Shown one piece after another: positions 1 through 9,154 of a DNA stretch of 64,000 nucleotides. The stretch comes from Prevotella sp. CAG:617 (GTDB taxonomy: Bacteria > Bacteroidota > Bacteroidia > Bacteroidales > Bacteroidaceae). A program made the translations under genes and the position numbers. Positions within the stretch are counted from its first letter, which is position 1. Each line of letters starts with the position of its first letter. The notes below the pieces were generated by a model that had not been told where the DNA came from, made no database searches, and saw only the letters and a list, made by a program, of their open reading frames with translations. Location: assembly GCA_000438115.1 (NCBI GenBank), contig FR903613.1, positions 16,640 through 80,639 of the forward strand, given 5' to 3'.

Positions 1-2007
1 GAAGAGAGTTTCCCAAAAGAAAAAGAACCGCTTTCCAAAAGCATACAGGAAAATAAGCAAAAAGGAACTCCAATTTTAGATTCGCTAGGTACAGACTTGA
101 CTCAAGCGGCACTTAATAAAAAATTTGATCCAACAATTGGTCGAGAAAAAGAGATTAGCAGAATTGCGCAAATTTTATGCCGGAGGAAAAAAAACAATCC
201 GATCTTAATTGGAGAACCTGGTGTTGGAAAAAGTGCGATCATAGAAGGACTTGCCACTGCTATAAGCAATCATAATATTTGCTGGCCTTTGCAAAACAAA
301 CGCATAATAGCATTAGACATGGGAAATTTGATTGCCGGAACAAAATATCGTGGACAATTCGAAGAACGCATACAAGGAATCCTCCATGAAGCCAAAAGCA
401 ATCAAAACATTATTCTTTTTATTGATGAAATACATACTATTATCGGAACCGGTTCTACCCCTGGAACAATAGATGCTGCCAACATGTTGAAACCCGCCTT
501 ATCAAGAGGAGAAATTCAATGTATTGGAGCTACAACAATTGACGAATACCGGAAAACTATAGAAAAAGATGGTGCCTTAGAACGTAGGTTCCAAAAAGTA
601 ATGATAGAGCCAACAACAAAAGAAGAGACTCTTACCATTTTACAAAACTTGAAAGCGCAATATGAAGAATTTCATCATGTTACATTCTCTCCTGAAGCCT
701 TAAAAGCTTGTGTGGAACTTTCAGAACGCTACATTTCAAGTAGATTTTTTCCAGATAAAGCTATCGATGTCATGGATGAAGCTGGCAGTCGTGCCTTTCT
801 GCAAATAAAAACACCTGATGAAATTATTGAACAAGAAAATACAATTAGAGATCTAACAGAAAAAAAAGATAATGCAGCAAAATCACAACATTATGAATTA
901 GCTGCAAACATAAGGGACCAAATCGTAAATGAGAAAAAAACACTGGAAAGATTAAAAGAAAATTGGTTCAATAATCAAAAGCTACATCGAGAACAAATAT
1001 CAGAAGAAAATATCAAAGAAATTATATCTTCCATGAGCGGCATTCCGATTAGCAGTATCAATCAATCAGAAAATCATCAGCTAAAAGGCATGCAAAAAGC
1101 TTTAACTTCAAAGATAATTGGACAAGATGAAGCTGTTAGCAAAGTTGTTAAAGCCATTACACGAGGAAGAATCGGCATAAAAGACCCCAATCGTCCCATT
1201 GGAACATTTCTTTTTGTTGGCAGCACAGGTGTTGGAAAAACCCACCTTGTAAAGGTCCTATCTGAATATATATTTGGATCAACAGACTCTATCATACGCA
1301 TAGACATGAGTGAATATATGGACAAATATAATGTCAGTCGATTAGTTGGAGCTCCTCCCGGTTATGTAGGATATGAAGAAGGCGGACAATTGACTGAAAA
1401 AGTAAGAAGACACCCATATTCAATAGTACTATTAGATGAAATTGAAAAAGCACATAGCGATGTATACAATCTCCTACTTCAAGTTTTTGACGAAGGACGG
1501 CTCACAGATAGCTATGGGACAACCATAGATTTTAAAAATACAATTATCATAATGACGTCAAATTGCGGAACACGTCAACTAAGCGAAGAACACCAAGGCA
1601 TAGGCTTTGCAACAGAGTCTACCACAGATCGGACAAACAACATTATAAAAAAATCGCTTAGCAAAAGATTTGCTCCGGAATTTTTAAATAGACTCGATGA
1701 AATTATTATCTTCAATCCGCTCGATAAAGATACGATACAAATAATTGCTCAAAAAGAAATAAATAATTTGATACAACGTTTGAATCAATTACACTTTTCC
1801 CTGCAAATAGATGACAATGTATTACCCTTTATTGTCGACAAAGGATTTGATGATAAAAATGGTGCAAGACCTTTAAAACGTACAATACAGAAATTTATTG
1901 AAGACAAGATCAGTGAATTCATAATAAACAATTCCATTAAAAAAGGGGCATCATTCAGAATTACAATCAAAAATGATGATACTGCTATCGAATCCATAAC
2001 CTCATGA
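1..2007 (+). CDS. clpC: ClpC-type AAA+ unfoldase, ATPase subunit of Clp protease (5' truncated)
   Basis: Two-ring AAA+ unfoldase that should feed proteins to ClpP in the cytoplasm. The frame is open from base 1, so the gene starts outside the window; the first in-frame TTG (97) is not the true start because the residues before it already match the family ([11 protein letters not shown]). Visible: D1 Walker A GEPGVGKS and Walker B ILFIDEIH, a short UVR-like middle segment rather than the long ClpB coiled coil, D2 Walker A GSTGVGKT and Walker [10 protein letters not shown], and a GIGF tripeptide-type loop fitting ClpP docking. The Clp N domain lies off the edge. The stop overlaps the next start (ATGA, 2004-2007), which suggests translational coupling to the glycosyltransferase. 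Confidence 0.93.
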   Translation, partial: EESFPKEKEPLSKSIQENKQKGTPILDSLGTDLTQAALNKKFDPTIGREKEISRIAQILCRRKKNNPILIGEPGVGKSAIIEGLATAISNHNICWPLQNKRIIALDMGNLIAGTKYRGQFEERIQGILHEAKSNQNIILFIDEIHTIIGTGSTPGTIDAANMLKPALSRGEIQCIGATTIDEYRKTIEKDGALERRFQKVMIEPTTKEETLTILQNLKAQYEEFHHVTFSPEALKACVELSERYISSRFFPDKAIDVMDEAGSRAFLQIKTPDEIIEQENTIRDLTEKKDNAAKSQHYELAANIRDQIVNEKKTLERLKENWFNNQKLHREQISEENIKEIISSMSGIPISSINQSENHQLKGMQKALTSKIIGQDEAVSKVVKAITRGRIGIKDPNRPIGTFLFVGSTGVGKTHLVKVLSEYIFGSTDSIIRIDMSEYMDKYNVSRLVGAPPGYVGYEEGGQLTEKVRRHPYSIVLLDEIEKAHSDVYNLLLQVFDEGRLTDSYGTTIDFKNTIIIMTSNCGTRQLSEEHQGIGFATESTTDRTNNIIKKSLSKRFAPEFLNRLDEIIIFNPLDKDTIQIIAQKEINNLIQRLNQLHFSLQIDDNVLPFIVDKGFDDKNGARPLKRTIQKFIEDKISEFIINNSIKKGASFRITIKNDDTAIESITS

Positions 2008-2933
2008 ACAAACCTCTAATATCTATCTTAATTTCTACTTACAATTGGCCATGCTTTAAATTAGCTGGCCAATTGGAAGAACTTGTCACCAACGAAACCG
2101 AAGATATTGAGATTATTGTAGGTGAAGATGCATCAACAGACCCTAATTTTTTGTATGAGAATCAAAAAATTAAGACATTGCCCCACTGCAAATATGTGTA
2201 TTTTACAGAAAATAATGGTCGGGCAAAAATCAGAAACAAACTGTCCGATATAGCACAAGGAAATTATCTATTATTCATAGATAGCGATGCTCTTGTTATG
2301 TCAACAAATTTTCTAAGCGAATACATAAAATACATCCCCTACCATGACGTAATTTATGGCGGTATCTCAACCCCAGTCCGTATGCCCGATAAAAGAAACA
2401 GGACTCTACGTTTAGCTTATGAAAAAGCTGCTGAAAACATAAGATCATTATCTTTCCGAAAAAAGAATCCATACAAATATATATCGGCATTCAACATCCT
2501 AATAAAACATGAACTATTTGATCAAATCAAATTTAATGAAAATTGCACTTTATACGGCTACGAAGATGCTTTATTTGGGATAGAATTGAAAATACGGAAA
2601 AAAGAAATTTACCATATAGATAATCCCCTTTTACATACAGGAATTGACACAAATGAAGAATATTTAGAGAAAATCAAAGATTCACTTACAACTCTATATA
2701 CCATAGGAAACACGATGCAAAATGAATCTTCAATTTGCAAAATCCAGAAAATAATAACCAAAGTGAAACTAAATACGCCAATTGATATTCTGTTCACTCA
2801 TATCTTCAAAAAACGATTTGAGAAGAACCTGCTAAGTACATCCCCTTCACTGTCAATTCTCCAACTATACAAAATTGGCTATTACTGTCATATATGTCAG
2901 ACAAATGAGAAAAAGCGAAAAAACATCCGATAA
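2004..2933 (+). CDS. Family 2 glycosyltransferase
   Basis: 309 aa GT-A fold glycosyltransferase. The N-terminus ISILISTYNWP, the nucleotide-binding region GEDASTDP and a DxD-type motif in LLFIDSDALV (about residues 91-99) are the usual GT2 hallmarks. There are no obvious transmembrane helices, so it is probably cytoplasmic or peripheral. It overlaps the clpC stop by four bases and ends four bases before the convergent membrane-protein gene. Donor and acceptor sugars cannot be read from the sequence; a role in envelope or capsule glycan synthesis is inferred from the adjacent GT4 and flippase-like genes. Confidence 0.85.
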   Translation: MNKPLISILISTYNWPCFKLAGQLEELVTNETEDIEIIVGEDASTDPNFLYENQKIKTLPHCKYVYFTENNGRAKIRNKLSDIAQGNYLLFIDSDALVMSTNFLSEYIKYIPYHDVIYGGISTPVRMPDKRNRTLRLAYEKAAENIRSLSFRKKNPYKYISAFNILIKHELFDQIKFNENCTLYGYEDALFGIELKIRKKEIYHIDNPLLHTGIDTNEEYLEKIKDSLTTLYTIGNTMQNESSICKIQKIITKVKLNTPIDILFTHIFKKRFEKNLLSTSPSLSILQLYKIGYYCHICQTNEKKRKNIR

Positions 2934-2937
2934 AAAA

Positions 2938-3948
2938 TCACTTAGACTTAATACCTCTAATCCATTGAGGTACGATGCTAACTCCTGCAAGTAAATACGT
3001 ATAATAAGTAATCAGCCTCCATAAAACAACAACAAGTAACGTGTTGGTTACATCATTTGAAGGAAAGAAATCTGCATAATATACTTTAAACATAAACTCA
3101 TTTAATCCGCTTCCTCCGGGAGTTGGACTGACAATAGAAATCATCCATAACACCCATTGCCTAGCATAAGCAAGCCACAAATTTCCTTTTGAGCAAAACG
3201 CGAATAATAAAGCCACAGCAACAGCATAACGAAAACACCACGAAAGGGCAGTCAATCCAAACGACTTTAACCAAAAAGAGAATCCCATACAACTCAATTC
3301 TTTGGAACTCAAGACCAAATCATTAGCCAAATTCTCAACTTTACTTCGCAAGCGCCGTAATAATGGTAACGAAAAAACAACTAATAAAACAGAACGAACC
3401 CACTGTGGCCGGCAGAACAATGAAACATACAAAAATAATGTCCACAAAGCTACAACTATCACCACCAACATAAAGATCCATTTTACACTAGACGTTATCC
3501 ATGCGGCATGGCCAAATAATACATCTAAAGGAAAAAACAAAACGGCCAATAAGCAACTTGAGCACAAAAACAATTCATCTAGAAACAATGACGCTATCAT
3601 AATAGCAGTACTACGGCCAACGTTCATTCCTTCTTTATACAAATATAAGAAAATAAGGCCACTTCCTCCAACAGACGACGGAGTTATCGCAGAAGTAAAT
3701 TCGCATAACATATTGACCCGAAACGATTGCTTCCACGACAATATTTTTTTTGTAAGAAGTCGAAATCTAGACATCATACAGAAATTCTGCCCACAAAAAA
3801 ATAGAATAGCCAAAAACAAACCTACATAAAAACGCCAACCAATATTTATTGCTGAGAAATCCAATAAATCAAAATCTTTGTAAGCCATCCACCCAATGAC
3901 AAAAAATCCCAACAAGACTGCCGTTACTATATAAATTCGATTTTTCAT
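2938..3948 (-). CDS. Flippase-like integral membrane protein (LPG synthase TM / UPF0104 family)
   Basis: 336 aa polytopic membrane protein, hydrophobic along most of its length with about eight predicted helices. The conserved glycine motifs of the MprF N-terminal domain/AglD2-like family are visible: SSVGGSGLIFLYLY near residue 97 and SPTPGGSGLNEFMF near residue 287. Family members without the MprF synthase domain are thought to move lipid-linked intermediates across the membrane. Its ATG overlaps the stop of the upstream GT4 gene by four bases, so the two are co-translated and may act on the same glycolipid. The substrate is unknown. Confidence 0.82.
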   Translation of the reverse strand: MKNRIYIVTAVLLGFFVIGWMAYKDFDLLDFSAINIGWRFYVGLFLAILFFCGQNFCMMSRFRLLTKKILSWKQSFRVNMLCEFTSAITPSSVGGSGLIFLYLYKEGMNVGRSTAIMIASLFLDELFLCSSCLLAVLFFPLDVLFGHAAWITSSVKWIFMLVVIVVALWTLFLYVSLFCRPQWVRSVLLVVFSLPLLRRLRSKVENLANDLVLSSKELSCMGFSFWLKSFGLTALSWCFRYAVAVALLFAFCSKGNLWLAYARQWVLWMISIVSPTPGGSGLNEFMFKVYYADFFPSNDVTNTLLVVVLWRLITYYTYLLAGVSIVPQWIRGIKSK

Positions 3949-5117
3949 GCATATAAACTTTTATATTTTCGAATAAGTCTTAGATATCTATCACTAACCT
4001 CCTCTGCAATGTCCTCCCATGAACGTGCCAAAGTGTCCGCTGCACCATTACCAACAGCACTCAACAATGTTTGATCGGACAAAATTTGTTCAATCATAAC
4101 AGCATATGCACTTTCATCAGCTTCACATAAGAAGCCATTTTTTTTATGAGAAATAATCTCAGCTGCCGTAGAACCTCTAAGCAAAAGAGATGGAGTATGT
4201 AAAGCTGCAGCCTCGCGCACAACTAACGGCGCGTTGTCATACAAAGACGGGAACAAAAAAAGATCAGCTGCCTCGTAATATTTTGATAGCCGTTCTCTTT
4301 CTGACACGGAACCGATAAATAAGACTTTCTCCTTTCCTTCGTTGACAAGTCCTAAATCACGTGCCATCTGTTTCATGTCTGCAGCAGCATATCCTGTACC
4401 AATAAAAATCATTTTGAAATCTATATGTGACAATTTCGACAATGAGCGTAAAATAAAGCCTACATTTTTCTCCCAAATATGTTGTCCCACAAATAGTAAT
4501 ATAGGAACTTTTTCATCCAGTCCTAATAAGCGTCTTGATCTTATTTTCTGCGCAACAGAATACGGACGACCTGCAAAATCATTTCCGTTCTCGACCACCT
4601 CTACTCGTCCTCTAAAACCATACTCTCGCAAAGTTTCCTCTACCGCCGGTTGTGGAATCCACACCTCATCAGCTTGTTCATAAAACGATACCACATTCTT
4701 TATCAAAAGTTCAACAATATATTTATTGTGAACAACTCGCATAAAATCAGCTTTATACTTTGAATGAAAAGTTGCTACAATCGGTACATGCTGTGCTCGC
4801 GCTATACGTCTAGCAATAACTCCCGAAGAAAATGGACAGTGAGCATGTAACAATTCAAAAGGTATTTTCCCAATTTTCTTCCAAAAGGCATAATCTATTC
4901 CAGGTAACCCCATACGATAAGGTTTGCGTTTTGGAACTGGTAATGAGAAATATCGAAAAACAGGATATTCATAATTATACAATAATGAATTTGGTACCTG
5001 CGGAGTAATCACACACACGTTACCATTTTTTTTCTGTAACCAATATGCATAATTACTTGTAGCCACAGCTACTCCATCCATTATTGGCGGAAAACAATCA
5101 TTCAATAGCCCTATCAT
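3945..5117 (-). CDS. Family 4 glycosyltransferase
   Basis: 390 aa GT-B retaining glycosyltransferase. The N-terminus contains the acceptor-side motif DCFPPIMDGVA typical of lipid-anchored mannosyl/glucosyltransferases. The C-terminal half contains the donor domain, with VGQHIWEKN and the E-x7-E-type region NAPLVVREAAALHTPSL (about residues 307-323). ATG start at 5117; a TAnnTTTG-like -7 element lies about 28 bases upstream (5145-5152, reverse strand) without a clear -33. The gene is coupled to the flippase-like gene by an ATGA overlap, which suggests a glycolipid pathway. Sugar specificity cannot be inferred. Confidence 0.87.
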   Translation of the reverse strand: MIGLLNDCFPPIMDGVAVATSNYAYWLQKKNGNVCVITPQVPNSLLYNYEYPVFRYFSLPVPKRKPYRMGLPGIDYAFWKKIGKIPFELLHAHCPFSSGVIARRIARAQHVPIVATFHSKYKADFMRVVHNKYIVELLIKNVVSFYEQADEVWIPQPAVEETLREYGFRGRVEVVENGNDFAGRPYSVAQKIRSRRLLGLDEKVPILLFVGQHIWEKNVGFILRSLSKLSHIDFKMIFIGTGYAAADMKQMARDLGLVNEGKEKVLFIGSVSERERLSKYYEAADLFLFPSLYDNAPLVVREAAALHTPSLLLRGSTAAEIISHKKNGFLCEADESAYAVMIEQILSDQTLLSAVGNGAADTLARSWEDIAEEVSDRYLRLIRKYKSLYA

Positions 5118-5264
5118 GATTATAAATAATACAATTTCAACCTACAAAATTAATGCTCTCTACTTGTCTTTAATATATCCTTAATGTAACAGGACCAAAC
5201 CTGTGTCAGAATCATAAAATATAATGATGTACAAAAGTACATAAAACCAACATAAAAATCACAA

Positions 5265-6812
5265 TCATAAATTAATTTGAAGTTGAACGGACAAATCATT
5301 TTTACAAAATGAAGGAATCCGTTGAAGACCTGTTCCTATACTTGAACGATCAAAATAAAAAACATGGCTGCTTATTGCACCTATATCATAATGTTTACCG
5401 GCCTTCAATACATATTTTACTGATAAATAAGCACCTTTCCCATACAATGAAATCGTTCTATAACTAAAAGGAAAAGAAAGTCCAGAAACATAATTCCTCG
5501 TTTCATATGAATCTGAATAGAATATTGATCCTAAGAAAGATACTGTATGCTTAATCGTTTTCCAAACAAATCTTTCAGAAATGCAGCAACCCATATTTAA
5601 TTTTCTCAAAGCAGACCAATTGTTATTATAACAGATCTGTGAAGTCAAATTCCATTTGCCAAAAACATTTTTCAAATAGACTTTAAAACGGTTATAATAA
5701 TTATAACACACAAATTCATCTTCATCATATTGTCGTATCTTATATTGGTAACCAATTCCCAATGTCATCTTTTTTCTAATCAAAGATTCATATTTCATAT
5801 CTCCGATAAAACCATAAGACGGTATAGATGTACGATATAAAGGATGTTTAAACCTAAAAAGATTCGCATTCAAATAAAAATAACTATTCTCATTACAACC
5901 TATCTTCATTCCCATAATACCACCCTCCTCATTTGCAATTCTATTATTAACAGCTAATGTCTTGCCATGCATGCTATGAAAAGATGGGGAGAAATATCGA
6001 TAACCAGCATATAGAGAAATTCTTCTCCGAAAATTTGAAGAAGCAAATACAGTTGTTGCGACATTAAAATCATCATCAACAGCCACTTCTCCGTGAAGCG
6101 CGACAAAACCTACATTTATTGTACTATAAAGACTCCCATTAAAAAGCTCTTTCCCACGAAAATAAAACTGAGTATACTTAGCCTCCCGCGGTAAAATCCT
6201 CCTTGAAAATCGCGTATAAGAAAAAATACTTCCCACCACGAAATTATACTTTGAATATTCTATATTTAATCCTGTAAAAATTTCATGTACATTATTTTTC
6301 TTCGAAAGTTCCAGATTCGTTCTATGCAAATTATCAGTCTTAAATGACGTTATATTACCATCCTTCAAATTTGCATCACGACCTGTATACGATATCCATG
6401 CCATACTCTTCAAATGATTGCGAAACTCATATGACATGACCAGCCCCCTAAAACTGTTAAATGACGTACTAACACTTTTCTTAACTATAAAATCCGCAGA
6501 TTGCCCTCGATCATTAACAAACAGCTGTCCATTGTCCAAAATAAACGTATTACTCAAGAGCAATCCTTCACCAGCCTTTAACTTATAATCTCCAACCATC
6601 ATACGAAAACTTGTACGTTCTGGCTGATATACAACATAAAAAGAATAACTATCAAAAGGAAAATTGCCTTGTTTCATTATAGGTTCTCCCGCATCACGAT
6701 CTCCTCCGATCCCCCATTTAAGTATTTGATTATAATTATACTGATACTGAAATTTCATATCCATTCCTGGTCCAGCGTACACAGAATTAGGATGTGCATC
6801 AACATATTCCAA
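5265..6812 (-). CDS. HhH/beta-barrel protein, C-terminal fragment of a frameshifted gene
   Basis: C-terminal two thirds of a conserved Bacteroidota protein that pairs an N-terminal helix-hairpin-helix region with an outer-membrane-like beta barrel. This frame is rich in alternating hydrophobic/aromatic strands and ends in a typical barrel C-terminus (DLSVQLQINL). The family sequence FYKRDGYRSKPLEYVDAHP is recovered only by reading this frame upstream of the annotated ATG, so the ATG at 6812 is internal. One missing T in the coding-strand run at 6842-6845 separates it from the upstream fragment. Either a real pseudogene or a homopolymer sequencing error; with the base restored the product would be about 677 aa. 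Confidence 0.7.
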   Translation of the reverse strand: MEYVDAHPNSVYAGPGMDMKFQYQYNYNQILKWGIGGDRDAGEPIMKQGNFPFDSYSFYVVYQPERTSFRMMVGDYKLKAGEGLLLSNTFILDNGQLFVNDRGQSADFIVKKSVSTSFNSFRGLVMSYEFRNHLKSMAWISYTGRDANLKDGNITSFKTDNLHRTNLELSKKNNVHEIFTGLNIEYSKYNFVVGSIFSYTRFSRRILPREAKYTQFYFRGKELFNGSLYSTINVGFVALHGEVAVDDDFNVATTVFASSNFRRRISLYAGYRYFSPSFHSMHGKTLAVNNRIANEEGGIMGMKIGCNENSYFYLNANLFRFKHPLYRTSIPSYGFIGDMKYESLIRKKMTLGIGYQYKIRQYDEDEFVCYNYYNRFKVYLKNVFGKWNLTSQICYNNNWSALRKLNMGCCISERFVWKTIKHTVSFLGSIFYSDSYETRNYVSGLSFPFSYRTISLYGKGAYLSVKYVLKAGKHYDIGAISSHVFYFDRSSIGTGLQRIPSFCKNDLSVQLQINL

Positions 6813-7297
6813 AGGCTTTGAACGATATCCATCCCGCTTATAAAAGGTAATCCCATTTCTACGATGAATTTGGAATCACCATCTATAAAAACTTTATTTT
6901 TCCCACTCCGGTTAACTGTGTCACAATACAAAAACAAATGTAGAAAGGCACGTGTGGAATAATCTATATTCTTCACGAACAAAAGTTCTCCAAGGTTCTT
7001 TATTGCTCCATATCGCTCTCTATACGATAGGAGAGAATCAACTTGATGGACTTTAAGAAAAGGGAGACTCAACAATTCTGCTCTAGTTGCCAGATTTATA
7101 TTAAGTGGATGATCATGCAGTTCTTCTATATAAGACCACTCTTCACTATCATACGTTTCTGAATTAACATGCATATCTACAAAATCATTCCATGTTAAAA
7201 CAGTCTGACCATTTGCTTTTATAGTTAGAGTACAAATCAACAAGCATATATATACGATAAACCGAAAAGACTTACCGAAAATTTTATAATAATCCAC
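6755..7297 (-). CDS. HhH/beta-barrel protein, N-terminal fragment of a frameshifted gene
   Basis: N-terminal fragment with a signal peptide (hydrophobic residues about 11-29, ANGQ cleavage region) and ComEA-like helix-hairpin-helix repeats at about residues 65-110 (LNINLATRAELLSLPF, then YGAIKNLGELLFVKNID). Translation leaves the family sequence at VEMGLPF, where the reading frame slips by one base, and then runs about 30 unrelated residues to a stop. The next fragment (5265-6812) carries on in the -1 frame. It lies 33 bases downstream of mutL in the same direction. The HhH domain normally binds DNA; its presence in an exported protein is unusual, and its role is unknown. Confidence 0.7.
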   Translation of the reverse strand: MDYYKIFGKSFRFIVYICLLICTLTIKANGQTVLTWNDFVDMHVNSETYDSEEWSYIEELHDHPLNINLATRAELLSLPFLKVHQVDSLLSYRERYGAIKNLGELLFVKNIDYSTRAFLHLFLYCDTVNRSGKNKVFIDGDSKFIVEMGLPFISGMDIVQSLWNMLMHILILCTLDQEWI

Positions 7298-7330
7298 GAA
7301 CTACTTTTATATAGTTAGTTTTCATGACAA

Positions 7331-9145
7331 TTACATAAACACCTTGTTGATCTGTGATAATTCAACAAAATGTAAAATAGGCTTTCCATCTGGTGTATAT
7401 TTACAATTCGTTGTTGCAAAAAGCTGCTTAACTAAATTTTCCATTGCATCCTGATTCAGAACTTGGCCAATTGCAATTGCAGATTGCATAGCTAGATGAC
7501 TTGCTATAACTTGGTGTATCTTTTCTCCAACAGAGCGGCCACTCAAATTCTCATCGCCAATCAGATTTTCAATCAATAGTTGCGGTGAAACATCTGCAGT
7601 CCCATCAGGAACTCCATTAATTGAAAATGTACCATTCCCCATATCAGAAAAATCAAATCCTAACACGATCAATTCTTCCCTAATCAAATTAAACACTGAA
7701 AGTTTTACCACATCGAAGTGTATCAACTCTGGGAATAATAACCCTTGTGAAAAGCCTTTGCGCTGACTTAGCTGTTCTATATATCTATCATACAATATGC
7801 GGTAATGGGCTCGGTGCTGCTCAATAAATACAAATCTATCGTTTTTTAATACAACTACATAGCGCTTACCAAATTGAAACAATGTACTCCCCTCACCAAC
7901 AATGTCAAAACCTCCATCATCTTTAAATTCTGAAAAATTCAATTCCTGACTTGCAGGTTTTGCTTGCTGATTATTAGTTAAAGTTTGGTACATCTGTTGC
8001 CACTTATGCACTGAATCACTGGTGGCATGATCATTCGTATTAAATGGGTTATATGATTCATCAATATGTACTTGGGGAAGACCTATAGAATTACTACTGC
8101 CAACTACCGGAATATCCGGACATCCTTGTTTGTCAAAATCTAAAGCTGGTATGGCATTGTATTTACCAAGAGCTTCTCTGACGGAAGCAGATAAAATTTG
8201 CCATATTGCATTGTCGTCCTCAAATTTAATCTCTGTTTTAGTAGGATGTATATTCACATCTATCCTAGATGGATCGACTTCCATTCTTAAAAAAAACTGT
8301 ACCTGTTCTCCTTCTGTAATGAGTCTTTCATAGGCACTCTGTACAGCTTTGCAGAAATACGAATTACGCATATAACGCCCGTTAATATAAAAATATTGAC
8401 AGGCTTTCTTCTTTTTTGCACCTTCAGGGATGGTAACAAAACCAGAAATACGTACAATACTAGTCTGTGCTTCGACGGGAATAAGATAATTTTCTAACTT
8501 TTTCCCAAATAGACTGATTATACGTTGCTTGAATGTGGACGGAGTTAATGATATCAACAAATTATCTGCATGGTAAAGCTCCAATGATTTTTCTATATTA
8601 CAAAGCGCGATTTTCTCAAATTCTGCTATAATGTTGTTCAATTCAGTTATATTGGATTTCAAGAACTTTCGGCGCGCAGGTGTATTATAAAACAAATTTC
8701 TAATAATAAAATTAGCCCCTACCGGACAAGAAATTGACTCCTGTGATTTAATTTTTGATCCTTCAATCAATATACAAGTTCCCAATTCATCTGTTTGCTG
8801 GCGAGTGCGTAATTCGATTTGGGCAACAGCAGCGACTGATGCCAATGCCTCACCTCTAAATCCCATCGTAGAAATAGAAAACAGATCATGCGAAGTCTTA
8901 ATTTTGCTTGTAGCATGTCGCTCAAAGGCGAGTCGCGCATCAGTATCCGACATACCTACACCATCGTCAACAATCTGAATCTCACTTTTCCCCGCATCTA
9001 TAACTTTTACTTGAATTTTACTAGCACCAGCATCGATTGAATTTTCCATCAATTCTTTTACGACTGAAGCCGGACGCTGTACAACTTCTCCCGCAGCTAT
9101 TTGATTTGCGACCGAATCTGGCAACAAATGAATCACATCACTCAT
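7331..9145 (-). CDS. mutL: DNA mismatch repair protein MutL
   Basis: 604 aa. MutL couples MutS mismatch recognition to downstream strand removal. The N-terminal GHKL ATPase domain is complete: NQIAAGEVVQRPASVVKEL, the ENSIDAG helix, the DDGVGM motif, TMGFRGEALASV, and the NTPARRKFLK region. The C-terminal dimerisation domain follows a short linker rich in polar residues (about 330-400). I did not see a DQHAx2Ex4E metal motif; EQHRAHYRILYDR occupies the corresponding position, so endonuclease activity is doubtful. It starts nine bases after the OstA-like gene and forms an operon with it. Confidence 0.96.
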   Translation of the reverse strand: MSDVIHLLPDSVANQIAAGEVVQRPASVVKELMENSIDAGASKIQVKVIDAGKSEIQIVDDGVGMSDTDARLAFERHATSKIKTSHDLFSISTMGFRGEALASVAAVAQIELRTRQQTDELGTCILIEGSKIKSQESISCPVGANFIIRNLFYNTPARRKFLKSNITELNNIIAEFEKIALCNIEKSLELYHADNLLISLTPSTFKQRIISLFGKKLENYLIPVEAQTSIVRISGFVTIPEGAKKKKACQYFYINGRYMRNSYFCKAVQSAYERLITEGEQVQFFLRMEVDPSRIDVNIHPTKTEIKFEDDNAIWQILSASVREALGKYNAIPALDFDKQGCPDIPVVGSSNSIGLPQVHIDESYNPFNTNDHATSDSVHKWQQMYQTLTNNQQAKPASQELNFSEFKDDGGFDIVGEGSTLFQFGKRYVVVLKNDRFVFIEQHRAHYRILYDRYIEQLSQRKGFSQGLLFPELIHFDVVKLSVFNLIREELIVLGFDFSDMGNGTFSINGVPDGTADVSPQLLIENLIGDENLSGRSVGEKIHQVIASHLAMQSAIAIGQVLNQDAMENLVKQLFATTNCKYTPDGKPILHFVELSQINKVFM

Positions 9146-9154
9146 AACTATGCT

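Noticed and set aside
97..99. TTG at 97 as the clpC start
   Set aside because: The frame is open upstream to base 1 and the upstream residues match the ClpC family, so the gene is cut by the window edge.
3302..3829. 175-codon reading frame antisense to the flippase-like gene
   Set aside because: Low-complexity, lysine- and asparagine-rich translation typical of an antisense shadow of a hydrophobic protein.
6837..6850. Programmed -1 frameshift in the HhH/beta-barrel gene
   Set aside because: CCTTTTATAAG lacks a proper X-XXY-YYZ heptamer and no clear downstream stem was seen, so an indel is simpler.
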